DNA of 64,000 bases from the NCBI RefSeq assembly GCF_026104355.1, contig NZ_CP110535.1:248001-312000 (forward strand), written 5' to 3'. The notes beneath the pieces were generated by a model. That model did no database searches and was not told the DNA's origin. It was given only the letters and a program-made list of their open reading frames with translations. Shown here one piece after another: positions 34,939 to 43,198 of this stretch. A program made the position numbers and the translations under genes. The stretch comes from Halomonas sp. BDJS001. GTDB taxonomy: Bacteria; Pseudomonadota; Gammaproteobacteria; Pseudomonadales; Halomonadaceae. Numbering within the stretch: the stretch's first letter is position 1; every line of letters starts with the position of its first letter.

Positions 34939-36111
34939 TTAGGCGTTGATGCGGTCGGCAAAATCGACCAGATAGCGGTCGGTAATGCGCTGCTGCAGCA
35001 TGAGGTTTTCCAGCGGGGGCACCGGCGTGTAGTCGTAGTCGATGTAGAGCTTGCCGCTCTTCAGCACTTCCTTACTGTTCAACTCGGGGTCGAACCAGGC
35101 TTCACCGCCCAGGATGTAGCCTTTGCGGGTGAGTTCGCGGAACTTGGCATTGATGCCTTCGATAATGTCGCGCACCAGGCTGGGGTGCATCGGCTTATCC
35201 ACTGCCCACAAATGCGCTTCGGCGATGGTGTCGGCCAGCACCTGGGCGGTGCGGGTGTAGGATTCAAACGCGAACAGTGGGTCTTCGGTGCAGGTGCGGG
35301 AGCCCCAGAAACGGAAGCCGCTTTTGTTGATGAGCGTGGTGACCTCGGCGGCGTTGAGGTAACCAGCATCGGTGGCGGGATCTTGGAGATCCCAGAACAC
35401 ATCGTGGGTAATGCCGGTGACGCTGTTCACGGGCATATTGGATAGGGTTTTGTGCCAGCCGATTTCGTTATCCAACCGTGCGCGGTGGCCGAGCGCCTTG
35501 GCAACGGCGGAGAGTGGGCGGCTTTCCTGGGCGTTGACGTCGAAGTTCTGGAAGTTGGGCCAGATCACCATGGCTTCACGTTCGCCGAAGTTCTCCCGGT
35601 ACATCACCGCTTCTTCTTTGGTTTCGCAGCCGTGGGCGGCCACGTAGGCGAAGGCGCGCAGCTTGATGGCCACACTGATCAGGGCGGTGGCGACGTTTTC
35701 GTTATCCAGATTCGGCACGCCGAGGATGCGCGGTTTCACACCAAAGCGCTGCTCGGCGGCCAGCAGTGCCTGGATGCCGGTCTTTTGCCCGGTGGGCGTG
35801 ACACTGCCAATCACGTTGGCGGTGGTTTCGCCTTCGTCCTGGCCTTCTGCCACGCGCACCACCACACACAGGGCGCGGGTTTCTTCGACAATGGCGCGCA
35901 GCGAGCGGGCCAGGGTGCCGGTGGCACCGGCGTCGCCAATGGCTCTATAAATATCGGTGACCAGCACCGGCGTATCGAGGGGGAAGCGTTCGGCATCCGC
36001 CTCCGGGCCAGTGGCCACCAGCCCGATAACGGCGGTGGCCACGGTGCGGATGGGGCGAGTGCCTTCGTTAATTTCGACGACGCGGACGCCGTGATGGTAA
36101 TCCTGGGCCAT
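34939..36111 (-). CDS. FI: Tail sheath protein gpFI
   Basis: 390 aa from ATG 36111, chosen because MAQDYHHGVRVVEINEGTRPI is the usual sheath N-terminus and a good AGGAG site lies just upstream. Conserved sheath blocks follow (TPVLVTDIYRAIGDAGATGTL; FWGSRTCTEDPLFAF; MHPSLVRDIIEGINAKFRELT). Contractile sheath subunit, the marker of a myovirus. Confidence 0.95.
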   Translation of the reverse strand: MAQDYHHGVRVVEINEGTRPIRTVATAVIGLVATGPEADAERFPLDTPVLVTDIYRAIGDAGATGTLARSLRAIVEETRALCVVVRVAEGQDEGETTANVIGSVTPTGQKTGIQALLAAEQRFGVKPRILGVPNLDNENVATALISVAIKLRAFAYVAAHGCETKEEAVMYRENFGEREAMVIWPNFQNFDVNAQESRPLSAVAKALGHRARLDNEIGWHKTLSNMPVNSVTGITHDVFWDLQDPATDAGYLNAAEVTTLINKSGFRFWGSRTCTEDPLFAFESYTRTAQVLADTIAEAHLWAVDKPMHPSLVRDIIEGINAKFRELTRKGYILGGEAWFDPELNSKEVLKSGKLYIDYDYTPVPPLENLMLQQRITDRYLVDFADRINA

Positions 36112-36156
36112 GCTTGTCTCCTGCGCAGGTTCAAGCGGGTACGGTTGAGGTGTGCT

Positions 36157-36220
36157 GCTATGGTGGGCAGGCTTCGCGCGGGAGGGTAGTGGCGGGCGTT
36201 GTGCCGATTGGTTTCGACAA
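36157..36220 (-). promoter_or_regulatory. Late promoter of the FI-D operon with TTGT-N14-ACAA element
   Basis: TTGT (36199-36202) and ACAA (36217-36220) flank 14 bp; the following 60 bp on the minus strand are largely shared with the site before gpV, including GCACAACGCCCGCC and a CCATAGC/CCATTAGC -10 region (36162-36157). The dyad centre is about 59 bp upstream of the predicted start, where Ogr-type activators bind. Confidence 0.65.
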
Positions 36221-36259
36221 ACCAAAGGTGTAACATCAGCCACCATTAATTTTAACTAG

Positions 36260-36508
36260 ATGAGTAATTATGCTATGGATAAAAAAGAAATAGATCATCA
36301 GTTATTAATATTTGAAAAGCTTTCCAAAATTAATAAATCAGTGTTCGATTATGTAACTCGAATAACTCTTGCGGGGTTGTTAAATCAAATTGGAGAAACT
36401 GTAGGGAATACTACAATTAAAGTGGTTGCTTACGTTTTATTTAGCTTGATTGTTCTTCAGGTTATTTTTAGTACATATAAGCTAAGCGATTATGTAAATG
36501 GTTTTTGA
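36260..36508 (+). CDS. Unrecognised AT-rich membrane protein at the P2 Z/fun locus (probably extends to 36648)
   Basis: 82 aa as read (or 78 from ATG 36272), with one long helix (IKVVAYVLFSLIVLQVIFS). It ends TGA after GGTTTTT. One extra T would continue the frame as LRERVASSWLFWFVFVF and a second membrane helix to TGA 36646, giving about 127 aa with two helices and a cytosolic N-terminus. It is on the strand opposite the late genes, between tail-fibre genes and FI. In P2 this is where the exclusion gene Z/fun lies, a known site for swapped anti-phage cargo. Function unknown. Confidence 0.6.
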   Translation: MSNYAMDKKEIDHQLLIFEKLSKINKSVFDYVTRITLAGLLNQIGETVGNTTIKVVAYVLFSLIVLQVIFSTYKLSDYVNGF

Positions 36509-36694
36509 GGGAGAGGGTTGCTAGTTCTTGGCTATTCTGGTTTGTTTTTGTATTTGTTACTGCGGTTTTAATGTGGCTTATTCATTTCTTTTTAATACCG
36601 GCTATAGGAGAAGTTTTTAAGTATTATGCGGAGTTGGTAAAAGATTGACATTGCTGTAATAGCGGTCTTGACTAGTGATTTTTGAAAATATCAA

Positions 36695-36722
36695 GAAAAG
36701 CCCACCATTTGGTGGGCTTCGT
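36695..36722. terminator. Terminator of the tail-fibre operon
   Basis: AGCCCACC-ATTT-GGTGGGCT stem; on the minus strand it is followed by TTTTCTTG, and on the plus strand it closes the accessory gene. Serves both convergent units. Confidence 0.8.
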
Positions 36723-36739
36723 GTTCTATAGCGATTTAC

Positions 36740-37213
36740 TTAATCCTCCGGCGGCCGGTAGCGGTTGAGCTGCTCAATCGCTTGCTGGGCGGCGGCCTCT
36801 GCCGCTTCGATGGTTTCCGCTCGGCTGACCACTGCTTTGCCGCCCAGGCGTAGGTTGCGGATGTCGCGCAGGGCGGTTTCCCATTGCTCGGCGGTGGCGA
36901 TGATTTCTGTGGCGGCAGCTTCGGCGCTGACCTCAAACATGGCCATGTGGTCGCTGACGCTGGAAGGGATGGCCGTTTCATCCTTGCCGCCTGCTAACCA
37001 CTCGCTGGCTTCCTGCTTGGCCAGCAGGTACTCCTGATCGATATAGCTACCGGGGCTGACGAAGGCGGCGCGGGCGTTGCCTGCGGCGGTGTCGATTTTG
37101 CGGCCAAGTTGCAGCCTTGCTGCCTCAATGACCTTTTCTAGGGGCTGCGTCTCACTCTGAGTATCATAGTCAAGCAGCAAGTCATCGCCCACATGTAACT
37201 TTTTAATAATCAT
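36740..37213 (-). CDS. Putative tail-fibre assembly protein
   Basis: 157 aa, last gene of the fibre operon. N-terminus MIIKKLHVGDDLLLDYDT, then helical Ala-rich segments (AEQWETALRDIRNLRLGG) that resemble fibre-assembly chaperones (P2 gpG position). The role comes mainly from position after the fibre gene; no strict family match is claimed. Confidence 0.5.
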   Translation of the reverse strand: MIIKKLHVGDDLLLDYDTQSETQPLEKVIEAARLQLGRKIDTAAGNARAAFVSPGSYIDQEYLLAKQEASEWLAGGKDETAIPSSVSDHMAMFEVSAEAAATEIIATAEQWETALRDIRNLRLGGKAVVSRAETIEAAEAAAQQAIEQLNRYRPPED

Positions 37214-37248
37214 ATCTGATCTCCATACGGCTGAATAAGTGCTAAGTG

Positions 37249-38229
37249 TTAAGCACTAAGGTCAGCGGAAGTTAGAATTAAATACCTTTTTTCTATTTCT
37301 GTGTTAAACAGCTCGCCTGCCGAGCCGAAGCCGGAAATCACAGCGCCACTGGCCCTAAAGTCGATAGCAAAGTCGAGATAGCTAGCGTTTGAACTAACAA
37401 AGTACTGGTGGTGCTTTAATCTCTGCAAAGGTGAAAGGTTATTATTCCTCAACACTCTTCCGTATCGCGTTAGCTTAATAGTGGGAATGCGAGTGTTTGT
37501 ATTGTCAGAAAGAGTCGTTCTGTAACTAAGGAAGGGGCAGCTGTTTATTTCAACCGTGCAGTTTGACACCTCAATGAATCCAAAGTCCCCTCCCTGGCTG
37601 TCCTGAGATTTCAAGAAGGCTCTTGAGTGTCCCTGGCTACCACCCCCAACAGACGATGTGACTCCACTATGAAAAGAACCGCTTTCATCGTCGCTTCTCG
37701 TGATGATTGCTGTGCGTAAAAATGCTTTATCCCCGTCGATATCACTTCCGATGAGGGTGAAATGGCTGCATCGGAAAACTGAATCAGCGACGCCTGCTGA
37801 GTTTTTACTTTGTATCAGTTCAGTGGTCGCATCATCACTATAATTACCAAAAAACCGTACATCGATAGTTTCTTGTGCCGTTGCGGTACCGCTTTCGAGA
37901 AAGTAGGTTTGACCGCGCAAAAAGCGTAAGTTAAGCGTTTTGTAAACAAATCCTTGTGGGCTAGCTAGTTCCGTTAGCCTGCTCAACGTTCTTATGGCTT
38001 CTCCTTGCGATTTACCGTCATTGGCATCATTGCCATCTATTGGATTGATATAAATAGATCTTTCAAGCGAAGAGGTAATGTGCTTCGGAAAGTCTACATC
38101 GATAAAGTTTTTGAATTTACTCTCCGCTTTATCAACCTTCTGATCAATCCCCTTCATCTTATTGGCGACTTCAGTAGTCAACTTATTAGCGGCGCTAACC
38201 AGCGCGGTGATTTGGCTTTCTAGGCTCAT
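37249..38229 (-). CDS. Putative receptor-binding tail protein (beta-helix type)
   Basis: 326 aa. Residues 1-50 are a coiled stem (LVSAANKLTTEVANKMKGIDQKVDKAES); from residue 58 the sequence reads as a spike or right-handed beta-helix (SIYINPIDGNDANDGKSQGEAIRTLSRL) with repeated short strands. GC is clearly lower than in the tail genes before it, as expected for swapped adhesins. Probably determines host range. Confidence 0.6.
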   Translation of the reverse strand: MSLESQITALVSAANKLTTEVANKMKGIDQKVDKAESKFKNFIDVDFPKHITSSLERSIYINPIDGNDANDGKSQGEAIRTLSRLTELASPQGFVYKTLNLRFLRGQTYFLESGTATAQETIDVRFFGNYSDDATTELIQSKNSAGVADSVFRCSHFTLIGSDIDGDKAFLRTAIITRSDDESGSFHSGVTSSVGGGSQGHSRAFLKSQDSQGGDFGFIEVSNCTVEINSCPFLSYRTTLSDNTNTRIPTIKLTRYGRVLRNNNLSPLQRLKHHQYFVSSNASYLDFAIDFRASGAVISGFGSAGELFNTEIEKRYLILTSADLSA

Positions 38230-38600
38230 GTGGCCTCCTGTTCGCTTGGTGTGCTGTTTTGAATAGTGGCGGCGCCTTGGGTGAAGGCGTCGGTTAGTGC
38301 GGTAAGGGCTTCGCCGAACTGGGTTTCCATTTCACCGACCTGGGTTTTGGTGGCTTTCTTGGCCAGCTCTTCGGTGATGGTGGTGGCGAAGTTGGGGTTA
38401 TTGCCCAGGGCTTCGGCCAGCTCGGCGAGGGTGTCCAGGGTTTCCGGCGCGCTGCCGATCAGCGCTTGAACACGCTCGTCAATTTGCGCCGTGGTGGGCA
38501 CGTCTGCCTTATTCGCCTTGTTGCGCAGCTTGCCGTCGATCACTCCCAGGGTGTGGGTGACGGCTTGGCGCAGGGCGATGAGATTTTCATCAAAGCTCAT
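38226..38600 (-). CDS. Tail-fibre linker protein
   Basis: 124 aa. It contains the widespread fibre motif LIGSAPETLDTLAELAEALGN and ends in a coiled coil. It overlaps the receptor-binding gene by 4 nt. The P2 H fibre seems to be split here into several short chains, of which this is one. Confidence 0.65.
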   Translation of the reverse strand: MSFDENLIALRQAVTHTLGVIDGKLRNKANKADVPTTAQIDERVQALIGSAPETLDTLAELAEALGNNPNFATTITEELAKKATKTQVGEMETQFGEALTALTDAFTQGAATIQNSTPSEQEAT

Positions 38601-38851
38601 GGGGTGGCGTCCTCCTGGGCGGCGATCATGCCGCCGTGGTAGCTAATGGCGTCGGTGAGTGCGGCCAAGACGCTATCGATCTGGTGAGTGGCTTGCCGAG
38701 CCTCCGCGACTTGGGCCAGGATCTCTGGCGAGAGGGTACCGGGCGGGCCTTGGGTGCCGTGGCTGATCAATTGGAAACGCTGCGGCGCGGGCAACCGAAC
38801 CGTTACCGAACGAGCGGGCATGGTGATGGTTAAGCGGGTGGCGTTAGCCAT
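38597..38851 (-). CDS. Small tail-fibre-associated protein
   Basis: 84 aa: a beta-rich start (LTITMPARSVTVRLPAP), a GTQGPPG turn, then a helix. ATGA overlap with its neighbour. No family recognised; context indicates the fibre module. Confidence 0.5.
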   Translation of the reverse strand: MANATRLTITMPARSVTVRLPAPQRFQLISHGTQGPPGTLSPEILAQVAEARQATHQIDSVLAALTDAISYHGGMIAAQEDATP

Positions 38852-39203
38852 GGATCACCCCCGGCGTTAGCTGAAAGTGGCCACGTAACAGGCTGTACAC
38901 ATCACCGGACGGGAACGTGATGCGCAGCTCATAACGTGCGCCCGACCACTCGGGCGATACGGCGCCCGCTGTTTGCTCGGGTCGGATGTGCACGTTGATG
39001 CCGCCTTCGCTGGGTGTCAGCTCGATGCCGTTATCGGTTTCGCAAGTTAGCAGCGGCGCGCCCTGAGTCGTGGCCACCACGAACGTGGCTTCGCAGCCGG
39101 TGAGATCCACCGGCGCGGAGTTGGGGTCGTCGCTGGCCCAGGTCGCGCTAAAGCGGAAGGTGGTACCGGCGACCATGGAGAGCGTGGGGGCCTGAGTACT
39201 CAT
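38844..39203 (-). CDS. Tail protein, BppU-like N-terminal fold suspected
   Basis: 119 aa of beta strands: MVAGTTFRFSATW, VDLTGCEATFVVATTQG, and ARYELRITFPSGDVYSLLRGHFQL. This is the pattern of phage baseplate proteins that anchor receptor-binding units (ribbon of strands with a closing FQLTPGV). Coupled to both neighbours by short overlaps. Confidence 0.5.
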   Translation of the reverse strand: MSTQAPTLSMVAGTTFRFSATWASDDPNSAPVDLTGCEATFVVATTQGAPLLTCETDNGIELTPSEGGINVHIRPEQTAGAVSPEWSGARYELRITFPSGDVYSLLRGHFQLTPGVIHG

Positions 39204-39727
39204 GCGCGTTTCTCTAACTCTTGCACGCGGAAGAGAAGATTCACTTGCCGGGCCATGTTCTCAACGATGGCCGCCGCGTTGGCGGTGTACTGCTCACCCC
39301 ATGCCGCCAGCGAGAGGTTCGCGCCGGTGCCTTCCACGGTGACGGATTCAGCGGGCAGGGCATCGAGGCGCAGGTCGAACGCCAGCAGCAGCGGTACCGC
39401 GTTGGAGATGTAGGCTAGCGGCTGGGAATCAGACCAGACGGCGAGCAGGGTACCGTCTTCCAGAAAGAACCCCACTTCATGCACCCAGAACTCGGGGCCA
39501 TCGCCATCCACTACGCCGGTGAGGTGAATTTGATGGGGGCTGACGCGTTGGCCATCGGCGATGCTGACGCGCCTGCGTTCGTTAACCAGCTTGAATTCGT
39601 TCTTGCCGGGATTGCGGGCGTTGTCACCAATGGCGATATGCGTAATACGTGCGGCGAGGCCATCGTTCTCGGCATTGAATACGGCGGCGAGGCCCGCCGT
39701 GGTAATAACGGGTACCAGAGCTGTCAT
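39200..39727 (-). CDS. H: Tail-fibre N-terminal (collar) protein, gpH-like
   Basis: 175 aa corresponding to the N-terminal region of P2 gpH: TTAGLAAVFNAENDGLAARITHIAIGD, WVHEVGFFLEDGTLLAVWS. It stops where P2 H would continue into its shaft, so the fibre is built from several shorter proteins. ATGA overlap with gpI. Confidence 0.75.
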   Translation of the reverse strand: MTALVPVITTAGLAAVFNAENDGLAARITHIAIGDNARNPGKNEFKLVNERRRVSIADGQRVSPHQIHLTGVVDGDGPEFWVHEVGFFLEDGTLLAVWSDSQPLAYISNAVPLLLAFDLRLDALPAESVTVEGTGANLSLAAWGEQYTANAAAIVENMARQVNLLFRVQELEKRA

Positions 39728-40674
39728 GTGGTGCTCTCCATGGTGTGATGAGTAATGGCAAATCCGCGACAGGCACCGGCGACTAACAGCGAAGCCGCCG
39801 GGAGGTTGGCTTGGGCCACGGCATCGGGCAGGTCGGTATCAGGTGCGTTGGCCATGAGCCGACGAGTGACGACCAGCCCGCGATAGGCACCGGCGACTAA
39901 CAGCGACGCTGCCGGGAGGTTGGCCTGGGCCACAGCATCGGGTAGGTCGGTATTGGGGGCGTTGGCCATGAGCCTGCGAGTAACGGCCAACCCACGGCAG
40001 GCACCGATAATGGCGAGCCATGCCGGTGAAAGCGTGGCGTCAGCCGTTACCTGTGCCGCGCGGCGAGTCAGTGCACCGGCCTCATGCGTTGCTGTCACGG
40101 CCACATTGGCGGCGATCTCAAGTGGTGGTTGGGTCGGACGGGCATCGTTGCGGGCTAAACCGGCGGCACTTTGGGCGCTGGCCACGCCAACACGGCCAGG
40201 GCCGAAGTCAGCGGAAAGCGAAAAATCGTAGTGGCTGCGCAGGTTCTTGGCGCTTTGAATGGCGTGGTGAATCTGCTGGTAAAAGGTGCCGCTGAGCTGG
40301 TCGGCGACTTCGCGGTTGTCATTGAGGTGCAGCCGGGCGCGGAAGGTGCCGCGGCGGGTCGTGGGCTGCTGTTCAAACCACTCGGTTAGGGTGACTTTGA
40401 TGCCCATGGCGGCGAGGGCTTTTTCCACGGCTAAGCGGGTGCCTTTGATGCGGTGCACGGCAAAGCTTTCGGCGATCACGGCGCGCTTGGTGGCCTCTGG
40501 CCAGTCGGCTTCCCATACATCTACGGAAAACGCCCAGGCGAGGAACGGCAGCAGTTCCGCCGGGCAGGTGGCCGGGTTCCAGAGCGTGCGCAGCGGTACC
40601 GGTAGAGCCAGCGGGTGCGAGGCGGCAACGCGGGCTTCCAGTAGGCTACGGTTAGGCGGTAACAGGTGCATCAT
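39724..40674 (-). CDS. I: Baseplate protein gpI with repeat-bearing C-terminal extension
   Basis: 316 aa against about 176 in P2. The first 175 residues are standard gpI (LLPFLAWAFSVDVWEADWPEATKRAVI; AVEKALAAMGIKVTLTEWFEQ). The rest is an added domain containing two and a half 38-residue repeats (LPDAVAQANLPAASLLVAGA, CRGLAVTRRLMANAPNTD). Baseplate wedge component; the extension may reach the fibres. Confidence 0.9.
   Translation of the reverse strand: MMHLLPPNRSLLEARVAASHPLALPVPLRTLWNPATCPAELLPFLAWAFSVDVWEADWPEATKRAVIAESFAVHRIKGTRLAVEKALAAMGIKVTLTEWFEQQPTTRRGTFRARLHLNDNREVADQLSGTFYQQIHHAIQSAKNLRSHYDFSLSADFGPGRVGVASAQSAAGLARNDARPTQPPLEIAANVAVTATHEAGALTRRAAQVTADATLSPAWLAIIGACRGLAVTRRLMANAPNTDLPDAVAQANLPAASLLVAGAYRGLVVTRRLMANAPDTDLPDAVAQANLPAASLLVAGACRGFAITHHTMESTT
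39771..40004. repeat. 114-bp tandem repeats in gpI
   Basis: AGGCACCGGCGACTAACAGC recurs at 39771 and 39885, with a partial third unit beginning at 39999 (AGGCACCG), exact 114-bp period, in frame (38 residues). Confidence 0.85.
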
Positions 40675-41570
40675 GGCAGCCGCTCCGTGGCGAGGTGAAT
40701 CGCGGTGCAGCGGGGCGCCTGGTGGGGTTGGCTGCGTAGATCCTGCCAGTTATGCAGGGTGACGTTTTCGACGCCTTGCACGGTGAGCGCGGCGCTAATG
40801 CCGGAGCGGGTCACCCAGGTGCCGAGCTTGTAGCGGGCGTCGGTGTAGGTGTTTAGCTCTCGGCGGGCTTCCTCGATCACCAGCTCGGCATCGGGGCCGG
40901 GGCGCAAGGTCAGCGTGGCGTTGATGGTGTAGTCGGTACGATCAGCGGGCTGCAGGGTGAGCCGGTCGGTCAGCGGCCGGAAAGGCTCCAGGTAGTCGCG
41001 CACGGTATCGAGCAATGCAGGTGTGGCGATGCCATCGTTCTTACGGGATAGCACGGTGAGCACCACATCCACAGGTTCGGGGCTTTCCACCGCGACATCG
41101 CGCACATCTGGGTGTGCAGCGGCGGCGTGGAATTGATAGGCGCCGATGGGGCCAGCCACGGATAACCCTTCAAACGCTAATTGGATGCGGGCGCGAAAGT
41201 CGCGGTCGTGTTCGTAGGTGGGCGGTACCGGCGGCACCGCGTTGGGGTCGCCGGGGTCGAGCATTAGACGCGTGACTTGGAAATTAGCACCTAGCTGATC
41301 GAGATCCCCACCGGCGGCATAGGCAAGCATGACGGCGCGGGCGGCGTCGTTAATGCGTTCGCGCAGTAGCAGTTCGCGGTAGGCGTTTTCCTGCAGCAGC
41401 TTGGTAAGCGGTTCGCTTTCAAGCGCGAGTGTGGCCGCGAGATCGTCGCGCTCATCAATGGGCGTGAGCTCGATTAGTCGCGCCTTTCGCTCGCTAAGCA
41501 GTGCTTCATAGTCCAACGGTTCGATGACGTTAGGCGGTGTGATCTGAGAGAGATCTATCGGCGTGCTCAT
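40671..41570 (-). CDS. J: Baseplate wedge protein gpJ
   Basis: 299 aa, P2 J length. Characteristic LSQITPPNVIEPLDYEALL start, LLRERINDAARAVMLAYAAGGDLDQLGAN block, and Baseplate_J domain (TLRPGPDAELVIEEARRELNTY). Overlaps W and I by 4 nt each. Confidence 0.94.
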   Translation of the reverse strand: MSTPIDLSQITPPNVIEPLDYEALLSERKARLIELTPIDERDDLAATLALESEPLTKLLQENAYRELLLRERINDAARAVMLAYAAGGDLDQLGANFQVTRLMLDPGDPNAVPPVPPTYEHDRDFRARIQLAFEGLSVAGPIGAYQFHAAAAHPDVRDVAVESPEPVDVVLTVLSRKNDGIATPALLDTVRDYLEPFRPLTDRLTLQPADRTDYTINATLTLRPGPDAELVIEEARRELNTYTDARYKLGTWVTRSGISAALTVQGVENVTLHNWQDLRSQPHQAPRCTAIHLATERLP

Positions 41571-41905
41571 GAGAATGGCACCTCGATGTGTAGGCGCTGG
41601 CCATCGTGGGTTTGTGCATCGATCCCGAGTAGGGCGCGGCCGTGTTGGCTGGCATCCACTTGCCGGTTAACGCGCAGCACGCGCACTCTTGGCTCCCAAC
41701 GGGTAATGGCCATCACGCTGGCGGCGTAGGCTTGCAGCAAGGTGGTGTCATTAAGTGGTTGGTCGATCAGTTCCGGCAGCAGTGAGCCGTACTCCCGACG
41801 CATCACGCGGGTGCCAATGGGGGTAGTGAGAATGTCGCGGATGCTTTGCTGGATATGGGCCAGCCCGCTAACTAAGTGGCCGTTTGATGTGCGCATGCCT
41901 GCCAT
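41567..41905 (-). CDS. W: Baseplate protein gpW
   Basis: 112 aa of the GPW/gp25 lysozyme-like fold: HIQQSIRDILTTPIGTRVMRREYGS and YAASVMAITRWEPRVRVLRV. Three nt after the PAAR gene start region on the same strand. Confidence 0.93.
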   Translation of the reverse strand: MAGMRTSNGHLVSGLAHIQQSIRDILTTPIGTRVMRREYGSLLPELIDQPLNDTTLLQAYAASVMAITRWEPRVRVLRVNRQVDASQHGRALLGIDAQTHDGQRLHIEVPFS

Positions 41906-41907
41906 GG

Positions 41908-42183
41908 TCAGCCCCCTACAAACACATTGGGCGAGCCGGTGGCCACCAGCGAACCGCAGGCGACCGGGTCGCCAACGCGGCCTTTGGGGCGGCCGTTTAC
42001 GAAGACCGTTTTGGAGCCCGCTGCTAGTACGGATTCATGGGAGCAGTGACGCGCCCAGGCATCGGCCACGCGGTGGCTGGGGATGCTGTTCACAAACACA
42101 TTCGGTGATCCTGACACTGACGGCCGTGGTGAGCATGAGCCGTGGCCGGTACATATATCGCCTTGGCGGGTAGCAGCGGGCAT
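41908..42183 (-). CDS. PAAR-domain spike-tip protein
   Basis: 91 aa, PAAR repeats throughout: MPAATRQGDICTGHG, GSPNVFVNSIPSHRVAD, VGDPVACGSLVATGSPNVFVGG, with His and Cys zinc ligands. It sharpens the gpV spike. Its place between V and W fits. Confidence 0.9.
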   Translation of the reverse strand: MPAATRQGDICTGHGSCSPRPSVSGSPNVFVNSIPSHRVADAWARHCSHESVLAAGSKTVFVNGRPKGRVGDPVACGSLVATGSPNVFVGG

Positions 42184-42192
42184 GGTGTTCTC

Positions 42193-42537
42193 CTATAGCG
42201 GCGTGGGGGCCGCCATTTCCTGGCGAACGTTGTCGAGTTGGTCTGACTGTTTGAGCGCGTTGATCATCGCGGCGCGGCTTAGGCCGCCATCGCCTTGCGT
42301 GATGGGGCGCGTGAAAATGCCCAGCTGCTCTTGGCTGGCCCGCTGCCGGATATGCTCAATGGCCTGGGCAATGGCGTGTTGGCTGGTGGCCAGTGAATTG
42401 CCGTCTGCTTGCTTACCGGCATAAAGCGCCTCACGAATCAGCGTAAGTTCGTCGCGGATCTGCTCGCCGACGGCGATCATTTGCGCGAAGTCGTCGGTGT
42501 AGTTGATAGCGTTTTCATCGCTGGTTTTAACGCCCAT
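42193..42537 (-). CDS. Hypothetical tail-region protein
   Basis: 114 aa, helical, with QMIAVGEQIRDELTLIREALYAGKQ. Located between gpV and PAAR; probably a small structural or assembly protein. No family recognised. Confidence 0.6.
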   Translation of the reverse strand: MGVKTSDENAINYTDDFAQMIAVGEQIRDELTLIREALYAGKQADGNSLATSQHAIAQAIEHIRQRASQEQLGIFTRPITQGDGGLSRAAMINALKQSDQLDNVRQEMAAPTPL

Positions 42538-42563
42538 GTGATAGCCCCCTGGCTTTTACAGAC

Positions 42564-43039
42564 TTAGTTCTCATAAATATTGCGGCCCTTGAGGTGCATA
42601 TCGCCGCTGGCGGTAATGCGGATCTCGCCGGTGGCGTTGATGGTGATGTCGCCAGGAATGTCGACCTTCAAATGATGCTCAACGTGGTTGTAGTCGATCA
42701 CCGCGCCGTCAGGCATCACCGCGTGGAAGTGGTCGCCGTTATCGCTGGGAGCCGGGTGCAGGTCACGAAACAAGCCGGTATGCACCACGCCTGCATTGAG
42801 ATCCCCACCGGGGGAAATAACGATGACTTGCTCATCGACCGTTGGCGGGCACCAGGTGCGTGTGGTGCCGCGCGGGTTTCGATCCAGCGCAGCCAACCGG
42901 TTTTCATATCGCCAATGTCTACCCGCACGCGCGGCGGTTTCGGCGGGTCGGCGGCGGGATTGCCGTGATCCACCTCGGCGATGGTGCCAAAGCGGATCAG
43001 GTTATGTATTAGGCGGAGTAGTTCGGCGGCGTTAGTCAT
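42564..43039 (-). pseudogene. V: Baseplate spike gpV, split by a one-base frameshift
   Basis: The first frame (from ATG 43039) gives MTNAAELLRLIHNLIRFGTIAEVD ... GWLRWIETR. The other continues GTTRTWCPPTVDEQVIVISPGGDL ... HFHAVMPDGAVIDYNHVEHH and DITINATGEIRITASGDMHLKG. Adding one G or C in gcg-ggc near 42875 yields RAGTTRTW, which matches RAGRSRTW of P2 V. The intact protein would be about 158 aa. Central spike (OB domain plus triple beta-helix), essential for infection, so a real mutation would make the prophage defective; an assembly indel is likelier. Confidence 0.85.
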
Positions 43040-43085
43040 GCCGCTAATGGTGGTGGCGTTACGCGCGGATGGGTAGCGGCGGGCG

Positions 43086-43107
43086 TTGTGCGGGGAGGAT
43101 AGGACAA
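43086..43107 (-). promoter_or_regulatory. Late activator element before gpV (TTGT-N14-ACAA)
   Basis: TTGT 43086-43089 and ACAA 43104-43107. The adjoining GCGGGCGTTGTGC segment is identical to the FI promoter site. Allows V-W-J-I-fibre transcription independent of the S-R-lysis unit, which matters because hicAB and a hairpin intervene. Confidence 0.65.
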
Positions 43108-43110
43108 GTG

Positions 43111-43136
43111 ACGCCCCCAGGCTTGGCTGGGGGCGT
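43111..43136. terminator. Strong hairpin after hicB
   Basis: ACGCCCCCAG-GCTTGG-CTGGGGGCGT, ten perfect pairs. The T-rich tail (GGCTTTTA) is on the plus-strand side, so it is not a textbook terminator for hicB, but its place between hicB and the gpV promoter suggests insulation. Confidence 0.6.
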
Positions 43137-43198
43137 TAGGCTTTTATGGGTCTGGTTCGTTGATTAGGGCTACGCCCTTGGGGCCAAAACCGACGCAG

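Noticed and set aside
42564..43039. gpV split as a programmed frameshift
   Set aside because: No slippery heptamer at the junction, and P2 V is a single frame; one missing base gives the P2-like RAG...RTW motif.
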